From the NCBI RefSeq assembly GCF_026151205.1, contig NC_087077.1:19465975-19529974 (forward strand): a stretch of DNA of 64,000 bases. Reading direction: 5' to 3'. Origin of the DNA: Bolinopsis microptera. Its lineage: Eukaryota; Ctenophora; Tentaculata; Lobata; Bolinopsidae. The notes beneath the pieces were generated by a model that searched no databases, was not told where the DNA came from, and saw nothing but the letters and a program-made list of their open reading frames with translations. The first letter of the stretch is position 1; each line of letters starts with the position of its first letter. Shown here one piece after another: positions 9,031-18,031 of the stretch. The position numbers were made by a program, and so were the translations under genes.

Positions 9031-10269
9031 TCTCCTTATATGGGCATCACGTGGTTCTATATTCCCTTATATGGGCATCACGTGGTTCTATATTCCCTTA
9101 TATGGGCATCACGTGGTTCTATATTCTCTTATATGGGCATCACGTGGTTCTATATTCTCTCATATGGGCATCACGTGGTTCTATATTCCCTTATATGGGC
9201 ATCACGTGGTTCTATATTCTCTTATATGGGCATCACGTGGTTCTATATTCTCTTATATGGTCATCACGTGGTTCTATATTCTCTTATATGGGCATCACGT
9301 GGTTCTATATTCTCTTATATGGGCATCACGTGGTTCTATATTCTCTTATATGGGCATCACGTGGTTCTATATTCTCTTATATGGGCATCACGTGGTTCTA
9401 TATTCTCTTATATGGGCATCACGTGGTTCTATATTCTCTTATATGGGCATCACGTGGTTCTATATTCTCTTATATGGGAATTGGGCATCACGTGGTTCTA
9501 TATTCTCTTATATGGGCATCACGTGGTTCTATATTCCCTTATATGGGCATCGCGTGGTTCTATATTCTCTTATATGGGCATCACGTGGTTCTATATTCTC
9601 TTATATGGGCATCACGTGATTCTATATTCCCTTATATGGGCATCACGTGGTTCTATATTCTCTTATATGGGCATCACGTGGTTCTATATTCCCTTATATG
9701 GGCATCACGTGGTTCTATACTCCCTTATATGGGCATCAAGTGGTTCTATATTCTCTTATATGGGCATCACGTGGTTCTATATTCTCTTATATGGGCATCA
9801 CGTGGTTCTATATTCTCTTATATGGGCATCACGTGGTTCTATATTCTCTTATATAATGGGCATCACGTGGTTCTATATTCTCTTATATGGGCATCACGTG
9901 GTTCTATATTCTCTTATATATGGGCATCACGTGGTTCTATATTCTCTTATATGGGCATCACGTGGTTCTATATTCTCTTATATGGGCATCACGTGGTTCT
10001 ATATTCTCTTATATGGGCATCACGTGGTTCTATATTCTCTTATATATGGGCATCACGTGGTTCTATATTCTCTTATATGGGCATCACGTGGTTCTATATT
10101 CCCTTATATGGGCATCACGTGGTTCTATATTCCCTTATATGGGCATCACGTGGTTCTATATTCTCTTATATGGGCATCACGTGATTCTATATTCTCTTAT
10201 ATATGGGCATCACGTGGTTCTATATTCTCTTATATGGGCATCACGTGGTTCTATATTCCCTTATATGGG
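9031..10269 (+). repeat. 31-bp minisatellite, ~40 copies, CACGTG in each unit
   Basis: The unit is TATGGGCATCACGTGGTTCT followed by ATATTCTCTTA. Variants have ATTCCC for ATTCTC and occasional inserts (GGGAATTGGG at 9477, TATAATGGG at 9853, TATATGGG at 9920, 10043 and 10200). The unit has no stop in any forward frame. As 31 is not a multiple of 3, all three frames read the same 31-residue repeat (MGITWFYILLYGHHVVLYSL...), giving spurious ORFs up to 413 codons. There are no splice or start signals of a gene, and the insertions shift frame. I treat it as non-coding. Confidence 0.9.
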
Positions 10270-10822
10270 AATGTGACGTAGAAAATGAAGAAGAGAACAA
10301 GAGGTTAAAAAATCTGAAGATATCGAAACATACCCACAAAATCATTTGAACACATTATCAACATTTCTTAAAAAGTCTTATCTAAAACCAAGAAATCGAC
10401 AGTTTAATAAAATAACATCCCTCAAATAGCAAATAATATCAATTCAAATAAAATAACTTAACAAAATCTGATCTCTATAAATTCCCCGAGAAAAGTCCTA
10501 AGAAAACACGTCATTGTAATAAATCATTTAATTAGAAACAATATCGAGCTTTGGTAAACAATAATGGTGTAAATCTGCTTATAGTTTCAACGTTACGATA
10601 GAGACGATCCGCGGCTCCGTGGGAAGCCAAAACATTTCGGACCAAATTATTACCAGGCCTGATATATTCAAGAGAGAAATTCTTGCACAAATAATTGGTT
10701 GTTACCCCCGATTAATTTGGCAACATAATTCATTATCAGCGTGTTCCAAGCAAATATATTTAGATTTTCTAAATTGGTCTGAAGTTTACTTCAAAACCTT
10801 ACCACGGCTAGTCATAAACTAA
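10270..10822. other. non-coding stretch
   Basis: AT-rich. A 67-codon plus-strand open frame (10619-10822) has no recognisable motif and no supporting signals. Confidence 0.35.
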
Positions 10823-10999
10823 CTGTAACCAAGATGTAATTAGATCGGACGCAGAAATTAGATCGAACGCAGGAATTAGATCAAACGCCGGCGCGAGATA
10901 TATGTATATATAAATACATTGAAAGCCGCGCCGGCGTTTGATCTAATTCCTGCGTTCGATCTAATTTCTGCGTTCGATCAAATTAAATCTTGGTTACAG
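10823..10999. mobile_element. 177-bp foldback element with 73-bp arms
   Basis: CTGTAACCAAGATGTAATTA at 10823 is mirrored by the complement ending at 10999. The arms are 73 nt with three mismatches and a 31-nt AT-rich loop. Each arm carries a short tandem motif of the type AATTAGATCGAACGCAGG, repeated three times with drift. No ORF and no clear target duplication. Confidence 0.7.
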
Positions 11000-11132
11000 G
11001 GTCAATTTAACATTAAGGGTCAATTTAATTCAAATATACAATAAAACAGAAAATTGATGACTATGAAGACATGAAGTGTTCATATTGAAGACTATGGAGT
11101 GTTTATATTGAAGACTATGGAGTGTTTATGGG

Positions 11133-11270
11133 TTATTTAACTTTGTTAGTCACATCTACAGTCACAACTTTGGTCACCATTTTGTACACGGGCGAGAGTT
11201 TACATTCTTTGTGAAATTCCTCAGCAGACTCGACGGTTTTCAGTTCTTCTCCCCACTCAGCAATAGCGCT
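11133..11270 (-). CDS. NRDC: terminal coding exon of nardilysin-like gene
   Basis: The minus-strand acceptor TTTATTAACAG precedes 11270. The exon opens in phase 0 and reads SAIAEWGEELKTVESAEEFH, KECKLSPVYKMVTK, VVTVDVTNKVK, then TAA at 11135-11133. The amphipathic E-F-H-K-x-C-x-L-S-P stretch corresponds to the final helix segment near the C-terminus of M16A peptidases. No canonical AATAAA is visible in the next ~130 nt on the minus strand. A short GAAGACTATGGAGTGTT duplication lies just downstream (11073-11125). Confidence 0.85.
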   Translation of the reverse strand, partial: SAIAEWGEELKTVESAEEFHKECKLSPVYKMVTKVVTVDVTNKVK

Positions 11271-11345
11271 CTGTTAATAAATTTAATTAGAATATGTTAC
11301 TCCGATCAGATGGAATACCATAAAATAGTAGACAGCTAGAGTCTA

Positions 11346-12248
11346 GACGTACCTTAGTTCCCAAAAATTTGTGTGCCATTATATTGAGCACAATTTATTT
11401 GAGCCCGAAAAATTTGGGCAGAAAATTTGAACTCATTTGGGCGACCGAAAATTTGGGCACAAATTCTTCGAAAAATTAACGATTTTCCACTAAAATTTCA
11501 GTTAGATATTTGCCTTAGTTCATTATTATTCCTTATTATTCCAGTCATTTTGCTTTCAATTTTAAGCATGTAGGTGGTAGTCTGAGTTGTTTCGCATTAT
11601 GAAATTTACGATCTGCCCATTAACTACTAAAAAATACAGTGATGATGGCACAGTACAAAATGATAAATATACAATAGTGATATTAGAAGGTTCTATTTTT
11701 CTAATTTTCTTCCAAACCTTTCGACCATCTGGTGAGGCGTCATAATGATAATTGTATGTGAAAGGGGTATGATAAGATAGGCTGAGTGTAAGTAGACTAA
11801 ACTGTCTGATTGAGAGACTAAATATCACTATTGTATATCTATCATTTTGATAGATGATGATCTATCAAACTAAGCGGCACATACGCTTAGCTTTGGGGGA
11901 AACAAAGGTGTACATAATTGTGTGTAGCGAACTACTGTAAACCCGGACCAAAGGTCAAGTCTAATTTTAATTAACCAGACATATGCACCATCACATTCTT
12001 TGAACTACAGTTACGTGGAATGCTTGTTGCTTAGAAAACTAAAATTTCAAATATTATTTCACTTAGATATGAAGAAAAAGCCATCTTTCTATAGATTTCA
12101 GGGCCACAGGCCAAATGCCAAAAGTTTGGTAAGCAAAAAATTTAGCAGACGGAAAAGATTTATGCAATTAATTTGGTCTGCAAAAAATTTGGGCGAGAGG
12201 CCCGCTCAAATTTTTTGTCGCCCAAATTTTTGGGAATTAAGGTATGTC
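11346..12248. mobile_element. 903-bp TIR element with TA target duplication (Tc1/mariner-like, non-autonomous)
   Basis: GACGTACCTTAGTTCCCAAA at 11346 matches the complement of the right end (GACATACCTTAATTCCCAAA...), with two mismatches over 25 bp. TA flanks both sides (11344-11345 and 12249-12250). Sub-terminal AAATTTGGGC blocks recur in both orientations. The two short open frames inside (88 and 83 codons) resemble no transposase. It lies in the last intron of the nardilysin-like gene. Confidence 0.7.
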
Positions 12249-12358
12249 TAACGAGGTCGAAGAGAGACGCTTTAAGAAGATGTGTTTTAACTTTTGTGTC
12301 CATCGCATCAGTTCCATTGACAAAATGCATATCATCATCACAAACTGATTAATTCAAA

Positions 12359-12447
12359 TGTGGCAACTGGCAACTGGCCAATATGGCAACTGGCCAATGT
12401 GGCAACTGGCCAATATGGCAACTGGCCAATGTGGCAACTGGCCAAAA
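12359..12447. repeat. 16-bp minisatellite (GGCCAATATGGCAACT)
   Basis: About five copies alternating GGCCAATATGGCAACT and GGCCAATGTGGCAACT. The array begins a few bases inside the intron, right at the donor of the exon at 12453-12593. Confidence 0.85.
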
Positions 12448-12452
12448 CCCAC

Positions 12453-12593
12453 CTTGGAAAGGAGCGTCATGTTAGGAACACTGCTGTCTGTTTTGGGTGC
12501 AGAGGTCTCACTAGCACTGGACTCGTCATCACTCTCATCTCCATCCTTGTTCTCATCCGATGTAGAGGAGGTGCCCTTAGGGTTACCTTCAAC
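12453..12593 (-). CDS. NRDC: exon of nardilysin-like gene, acidic Ser-rich segment
   Basis: The minus-strand acceptor CAAAAAAATCAG precedes 12593 and the donor is TCCAAG then GTGGGT. The 141-nt exon is 47 codons, phase 0/0. It reads VEGNPKGTSSTSDENKDGDE, SDDESSASETSAPKTDSS, VPNMTLLSK. Mammalian nardilysin also carries an acidic, Ser-rich insert at this point, after L-S-V-x-V, which helps separate it from insulin-degrading enzyme. The segment is low complexity and probably a disordered surface loop. Confidence 0.85.
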
Positions 12594-13094
12594 CTGATTT
12601 TTTTGATTTGAAACTTTTACAAATAGTACATATACAATACAGCAAAGATAAATTAAAATAAACGACATCACATCATGAGGTATTATGCTGTGTAAAAGTC
12701 GTAGACCATATTGTAGAAATACTAAAAGCATGGGTAAGTGGTACAAGTTCTGGGGGAATTAGGGAAGTAGAGGTAAGCTATAAATTAAGCTATAAAGTAA
12801 GCTATAAATTAAGCTATTAAGTTCAAGAAGAAGGGAAAAAATCAAGATTCAAGGGGCTGAGAGTTAGATTTAACAAGACGGTAATATTTTGAATTTTCGG
12901 AACTTTGATTTTTACAGAAATGGTGTTTAGTTATCTGTTCTATTGAATAGCTCTGGGAACGAGTCTGCCAATAACAAGACTCGATCAAAAGTATGATAAC
13001 TGACTGTTTCCCAGCTCTACAAGGTAATTTTACACCACGTGACATGAATTCACACCACGCAGGGTTTATGTGAAGTAAACAAGAAGGTTGTTAC
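12594..13094. other. intron
   Basis: Contains a short AAGCTATAAA(T/G)TAAGCTAT repeat at 12775-12818 and otherwise nothing recognised. Confidence 0.5.
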
Positions 13095-13214
13095 CTGAAC
13101 ACTAAGTTTTCTGACGTTTCTAAAGAAAAGATTGTAGCAGAAGCTGATCATCTCACCTTTCGTCAACTTCTTCATTACCTCCGCCACCCTCTGGTCTCTG
13201 TCAAAAATGTATTC
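13095..13214 (-). CDS. NRDC: exon of nardilysin-like gene
   Basis: The minus-strand acceptor is AATTCCCAG before 13214 and the donor is GTTCAG then GTAACA. It has 40 codons, phase 0/0: EYIFDRDQRVAEVMKKLTKG, EMISFCYNLFFRNVRKLSVQ. The Y-x-F-D-R and final K-L-S-V motifs align with the QQYLFDR ... KMLSVHV region of nardilysin. Confidence 0.9.
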
Positions 13215-14481
13215 CTGGGAATTAGCCAATTAGACAGAGGTTCAGTTGATCTAGCAATCAGTCTGCCAGTCAGTCTGTCAGTACTGTAACCAGTAACAAT
13301 TCACAACACTGTGTTTGGTGCCAACATTTCAGCAAGTCTAATTAAATTGCAATACCAATATAAACTGTATTAATAAAGTCTCCATATAAAGTCTTATCTC
13401 ACTTTGATGAATCTGATCCCTACAAAAATAGTAGTTAACGTTGGCTCGCGTTCAGGGCGCCCGTATCTATATAATTTCATGACATTTGATGAAATGAGCC
13501 TTATCGTTTCTTCACCTAACACTGGGGGAGGGGGGGGGGGCAATCAAACAAATAAATATTTCTAATACCATACTGTAACAGACTCTGAAATATTGCTAAT
13601 CGCTAATTATTTCATCATAACTCAAGTTTTAGCTATTTATAAGCCTTAAAAACAGCGATGCCCATTGATGCCCATGCCCATAATACCAAAAGTTGAGGAA
13701 TAAATGAGCAATGCCCCCCCCCCCCCCCCCCCCCCCCACATCACGAAGACCTTAACTATGCAGTAGATACGTTCATAATCCAGTATGTTGCCTTCAGTTT
13801 GGGCCTCAATCTTTCTCCTATGCTCTTATACTCTACGCAGAATGAGAAAATTATCCGTTTGCAATGATAGAATTATGGCCGCAAAACTTTGGTAATTGAA
13901 TTTTAACATAATGATTATTTCATAGTCTGTCACAAATATCTGAGGACATGGAGAAGGTATAGTAGTAGTAGTATGGGAGTAGTATATTATAGTCTGTCAA
14001 TACTTATTTATAGTGGTACTCCTCTGTACACGTGTAAGTACATTTCTGAACCCGACTTAAGTGCGTTTTTGTAATTAAGTCTCAAACTTGAAACAAAATA
14101 AATTAACTTTGGGAAATACATAAGTTGAGTTTCAGAAACACTTTTACGAATTCTACTTAAGTCGACCATATACTTAAGTGCCACTTAAACGTTTTTTCGG
14201 AAAGGACCCCCTGGACCACGATACTTAAGACAATGAGAATGAAAAGTAATGTTTTAGGAATGTTGCAAGGACTTTAGAAATTAATATTATTTTAGAAATT
14301 AATATCATTTTAGAAATTAAATCTTATTTTAGGCGGTCTATTATACCGCCTAAGATCTCTGTCGTTCTTTAACTGTCGTTTAATAACAGTCGCTATTCTT
14401 ATGATACATATAAAACACTTACATCAATCTTATTGCTACATCTATGATTATGATAATCTTATGACACCGTGTGTAGGATAC
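13215..14481. other. intron with paired G- and C-runs
   Basis: Holds a G-rich tract at 13524-13540 and a 24-nt C-run at 13714-13737, plus a short TTTTAGAAATTAATAT triplication at 14274-14325. A TCTTATTTTAGGCGGTCTAT / TATACCGCCTAAGAT short palindrome is at 14322-14356. No coding exon is expected, because the flanking exons join in frame. Confidence 0.5.
13714..13737. repeat. 24-nt poly-C run
   Basis: Uninterrupted C tract about 175 bp from a G-rich tract (13524-13540). The flanks AGCAATG / GCAATCA hint at a degraded inverted pair like that at 7681-8474, but the arms are not convincing. Confidence 0.85.
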
Positions 14482-14600
14482 CTGTATGAGGATTTCAGCC
14501 CACATGAGATTTATCTCATCATCCATTGCAAGGGTGGGGCTGACTTTATCTTTTATCATCTCCGAAATTCTGTCCTCAAAACTCTTCTCATCCATCGCAT
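14482..14600 (-). CDS. NRDC: exon of nardilysin-like gene
   Basis: The minus-strand acceptor is TATTTTTACAG before 14600 and the donor is ATACAG then GTATCC. Two bases (AT) complete Asn with the preceding exon. It then reads AMDEKSFEDRISEMIKDKVS, PTLAMDDEINLMWAEILIQ and ends in phase 0. This corresponds to the LTEEAFNTQVTALIKLKE ... NWNEVVTQQ helical region of nardilysin. Confidence 0.88.
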
Positions 14601-15020
14601 CTGTAAAAATACAGTTGAAAATACATAACGTTAGTGATAATCGATTTTATTAAGTTCGAAGTGCATGCAGTCTTACAAAGTGTTTTCCATTTATTAAAGT
14701 CTTTTGGTTGAAAGGGGAGAACAATTTATCAGTGGAAAAGTAGATAAGTTTCTTGATACTTGACGAAATACATGGGTTATCTGACCACGCACAAGCACCA
14801 ATGACTATCGTCCATAATGACCGTTTTCAGGGAAATTATCGGTAAATCATAAATGTTTGCAAAAAGACATTTTTTGTTCACTCTTTTCAGCGATTATACA
14901 CTATATACAAATTTGCTTTTAGCGCTTACATTCTTTTGCTTGTATCATTTATTTAATTCTTCTTATATCATAAAGAATCTAATGATTATCTTATACTACA
15001 GATATATTATTAAAACTAAC
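14601..15020. other. intron, nothing recognised
   Basis: AT-rich; no repeat or exon. Confidence 0.5.
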
Positions 15021-15163
15021 TCAAGTATTGAGTGAACCAAGATAGGAAGGTCTCCAGGTAGATGTTAGCTTCTTTAGCGCTAAACTTGTTCGCTTGTGTG
15101 TGGACCGCTAGAGAGAATCCTGTCATTCCAAAAGTCAGATGATTTTCCAGCTCCACACTGTAC
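15021..15163 (-). CDS. NRDC: exon of nardilysin-like gene
   Basis: The minus-strand acceptor CATTCCTATTAG precedes 15163 and the donor is TACTTGA then GTTAGT. One base completes Gly (GG+G). The exon then reads YSVELENHLTFGMTGFSLAV, HTQANKFSAKEANIYLETFL, SWFTQYL and ends in phase 1. The first residue is the Tyr of the R-x-x-x-x-x-G-Y motif; the equivalent Tyr in insulin-degrading enzyme contacts substrate. M-T-G-F-S-L-A-V-H-T-Q-A fits nardilysin's L-G-F-S-V-T-V-G-T-Q-A better than insulin-degrading enzyme. Confidence 0.9.
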
Positions 15164-15463
15164 CTAATAGGAATGATCGATGAATAATCCAGGGAGGTTG
15201 TGTAAAAAAGAAGTAATTAGTAACTGCAGTTAGCGACGGTATTATAGTAGGTACAAGTACGTTACTCCTCAGTGCGCTGCCAGCGTTTTACAAAGTCCAA
15301 CGCGCATACACATAGTGGTGACAATGGAAAAAGTTAACTTTCAGCAATGCGCGCTACAAAACCTAAAATATTGGCGTGTGACGGTTGCCAACATTACATG
15401 TAGCCCATTAAAAACTGTGGTTACTGATGAGCAATGATTTTAAGCTCTTAATTCTTAGCTTAC
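15164..15463. other. intron
   Basis: About 300 bp; no feature seen. Confidence 0.5.
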
Positions 15464-15516
15464 CCCATCTGCAATCTTGTTCGCAGCTGATTGAAGAAGG
15501 GTTCAGTCATAAGGCC
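15464..15516 (-). CDS. NRDC: 53-nt exon of nardilysin-like gene
   Basis: The minus-strand acceptor is ATTTTTTTTCAG before 15516 and the donor is CAGATGGG then GTAAGC. It starts in phase 0 and reads GLMTEPFFNQLRTRLQM plus the first two bases of Gly. This is the conserved M-x-E-P-x-F-x-x-L-R-T-x-x-x-L-G core of M16A C-terminal halves, and the Arg is one of the conserved substrate-contacting residues. Confidence 0.9.
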
Positions 15517-15651
15517 CTGAAAAAAAATGTTGGAATAAAATACTTGGAGTAAACTTGAATCATCAAAAAGCTTCAGAAATGAGCAATCAACACCTATTTC
15601 CACTACCAACAGAAAAGCAAACAAGCAAAAACTCGGAAGTTTAGATCAAAC

Positions 15652-15780
15652 CTCCAAAACTGCAAGAATAACACCGTCCCTGAAGGACACAACATCGTGC
15701 TGATAGTAGTTAACTACAACTGTGTTAACATCCTCTGGATTGTTGTTCTTTATCCTGTGCACGTGTCTTCCTAACGGGAA
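15652..15780 (-). CDS. NRDC: exon of nardilysin-like gene
   Basis: The minus-strand acceptor ATATCCACAG precedes 15780 and the donor is TTGGAG then GTTTGA. 43 codons, phase 0/0: FPLGRHVHRIKNNNPEDVNT, VVVNYYQHDVVSFRDGVILA, VLE. The L-x-x-G-x-H-x-x-x-x-x-N and V-x-V-Y-Y-Q blocks match the nardilysin LPSGHHLCKVKALN ... VTVYYQ stretch. Confidence 0.9.
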
Positions 15781-16271
15781 CTGTGGATATTGTTATCAGC
15801 TAAGTAACAGTATAAATAAGAACATTTTATAGTTTAAACTTAACATTATTGTAGAATTCATAATAATAATCTAGCTTATTAGTTGTTAGTGTCTGGCAGG
15901 TCAGCTGGTTTTATTGATAAGTTATTCAAAATGTGATTTTTCAACTGATTAGCTTCTCATATTTTGGTTGGTGAGCTCGTGAGGGTGTGTGGGCCAAACG
16001 ACCACCCCGCTACCCCCGCTACCCCCGCTCAGTGGCGTAACGAAAGGCCCCGTGTGGGACAATTTCGAAAAACTTAACTACGGTACTAGCAAAACTGCGT
16101 GTTTTGCTCTAGAATCGAGTGCTCAAGGGTGGGTTTGAGAAACACTTAAAACCTCTGTGTAATTTGATGTGAAGTATGTTTGAGATGTATCCACATTTTC
16201 ACGCCAAATCAATGAACCCCTGGCACTGCTTGTTAATGCTTAACGCCTGTCTCTCATTTGCAACAATCTGT

Positions 16272-16346
16272 TAAAATATTTGTCGAAAATGCTTAAAAAT
16301 CTCCGATTTTTAAGTGGTCTTTAAGCACTTTTGTCAGAAAACGGTA
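16272..16346 (+). repeat. dispersed repeat family 1, copy 1
   Basis: Contains ATGCTTAAAAATCTCCGATT and TTTAAGCACTTTTGTCAGAA, ending near AACGGTAG. Related copies lie at 30736-30818 (inverted) and 32971-33050. The AAAAATC / GATTTTT core is a short imperfect palindrome. Confidence 0.55.
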
Positions 16347-17106
16347 GTTATATTGTTGCACCTAGAGTTTATTGCAAGTTCCATTGTCGCACAATTAAAT
16401 TGGTAAACAGTAAGAATTCAATTAATCAAGATGTGTGGATAACGCGATTTTGAAGCAAAATTGTGCAGTTTTGATGCATCCGTTCCAAATTCCCCTGAGT
16501 CAGTCGAGGAAGCTCTCGCTAAATGTACCCACAACCAGCCTCTGAAAGTTGACTCTTTTAGAGCAATAAATAATTTGTAAACGAAAAGTTGTCAATCTAA
16601 TCTTTCTAAGAGCGTTAATGGAATCATTTGATTTACTCTGATGAAACCAGTGCGATTAAAACTGTCTTGTAATTTGCTGAGAATCCTCTCACTCAGTTTT
16701 CAGTTTTATGATAGATATCTACTAGCATAGTCGTCGTTCTCAACCATTTAACCAATTTTTGCATATGTTATGTTAAAGGAAATGACACGTGTCGTTCAGT
16801 GTCGTCACACTATTTTCAGAGGAAATGATTAAGGGGAAGTCACTTGCCGGGGAAGTGGTAAACTGACTAGCTAAACAGTTTAGTTCAGTTATACTGATGT
16901 AATACTGATGTTATTTTATTGCGCTTAATGTATTTCTCTAGTTTTGTAACGTTTTCAGTTTGTCCTCAGGCCACGGAGATAAGATAGTATATTCTCCAAT
17001 TTATAGGGACAAAAGGCCATACTGATGTAGAAATTGGAGGACGTGCATGATAACATTGTCTAGAATGAATCTATGTGTAGCTAACGTACGTTATTTTATC
17101 TGAAAC

Positions 17107-17494
17107 AGTGAAACTTGTTTTCGTGATAGTAGTTGGCCAACAAACTAAAACCCGTGACCGAACCTTTTAGGAGTCCTGGACCCAAACTGCCCACCTGTGC
17201 CTGCGGTGCAGCAATTCCCATATTTGGTCCATTCTTGGCCAAATCACCTCAATATGCCCAAAACCCAGATTTTGATCCGGAATCGACAAAAAATTAGTTA
17301 AGAGCAAAAAGCCGTATGCTCATATTTGGGAATACGCACCAAATTTGATAGATTTCTGCCCATAAATTGGTCAAATATCAATATTTTTAAATGACACTAA
17401 CTTCATATGAAAGGTAAGCCTAAATTACAAGACCGCCAAAAATAACAAAATTGCCCATATCTCAGCTTGCGATTTTCGCTAAATTGTCTTCACT
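17107..17494 (-). mobile_element. diverged partial copy (B) of the G-run inverted-repeat element
   Basis: Runs antiparallel to 7960-8425: shared blocks include AAACTTGTTTTCG, CCAACAAACTAA, TGACCGAAC, CCCAAAACCCAGATTTT, ATTGGTCAAATATCAATATT and AAAGGTAAGCCTA. It lacks the long G/C runs of copy A. It is bounded on the right by the palindrome at 17495. Confidence 0.55.
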
Positions 17495-17577
17495 GAAAAG
17501 CCTAAGGCTTTTACATTATTTAATATTTTCATATAGTGATATGAAAATATTAAATAATGTAAAATCCTTAGGCTTTC
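17495..17577. repeat. imperfect inverted repeat, ~40-bp arms
   Basis: Left arm 17495-17534 (from GAAAAGCCTAAGGCTTTTAC) and right arm 17539-17577, with a 4-nt loop, one mismatch and one indel. The stem is AT-rich with an AAGCCTAAGG terminus. It may be a separate small foldback or the end of the neighbouring element. Confidence 0.65.
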
Positions 17578-18031
17578 ATGTTTAGGATAAGTGTAGAATT
17601 GCACTTTGCACTCCTAACATAACTGCATAATATCATAATGTACCTCTTGATTCAAAGATCAAAAATATCAAATTTCTATTAGGACACTCACTTAGGAAGA
17701 AAGGGGGTAATTCCGATTATGATTTTAGTAATTTAAATTATGATCTATCATCACGTGTGATATTAATCCCCTAATGATATGCTTGTTGTGGACATTTTAT
17801 TTTTTATTACACTATTTGTCTTTATAATTGAAGAATGGAACTAACAAACATTATCCAGAGCATTAGTACAAATCCTCTAGGAACATAAATATGAAATATA
17901 ATTAGTTATACAGTATACACCAAATATTGCGAGAAACATCATCAGATGAGGCTAACGTTACATACACATACATGCTACATGAAGAGGTCTCCTCCTAGTC
18001 GTTGGAGTGGCCTGCATCACACACATCTCTT

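Noticed and set aside
9040-10281. 413-codon plus-strand ORF (and two overlapping ones) across the 31-bp array
   Set aside because: It is a stop-free tandem repeat giving the same peptide in all frames, with no start context, splice sites or flanking coding sequence.
10804-10823. 20-nt minus-strand micro-exon with acceptor and GTAAGG donor
   Set aside because: Too short, adjoining a foldback element, and no neighbouring exon to support it.
12000-12251. 83-codon plus-strand ORF
   Set aside because: It lies inside the right half of the 903-bp TIR element, has no domain and reads through the terminal repeat.
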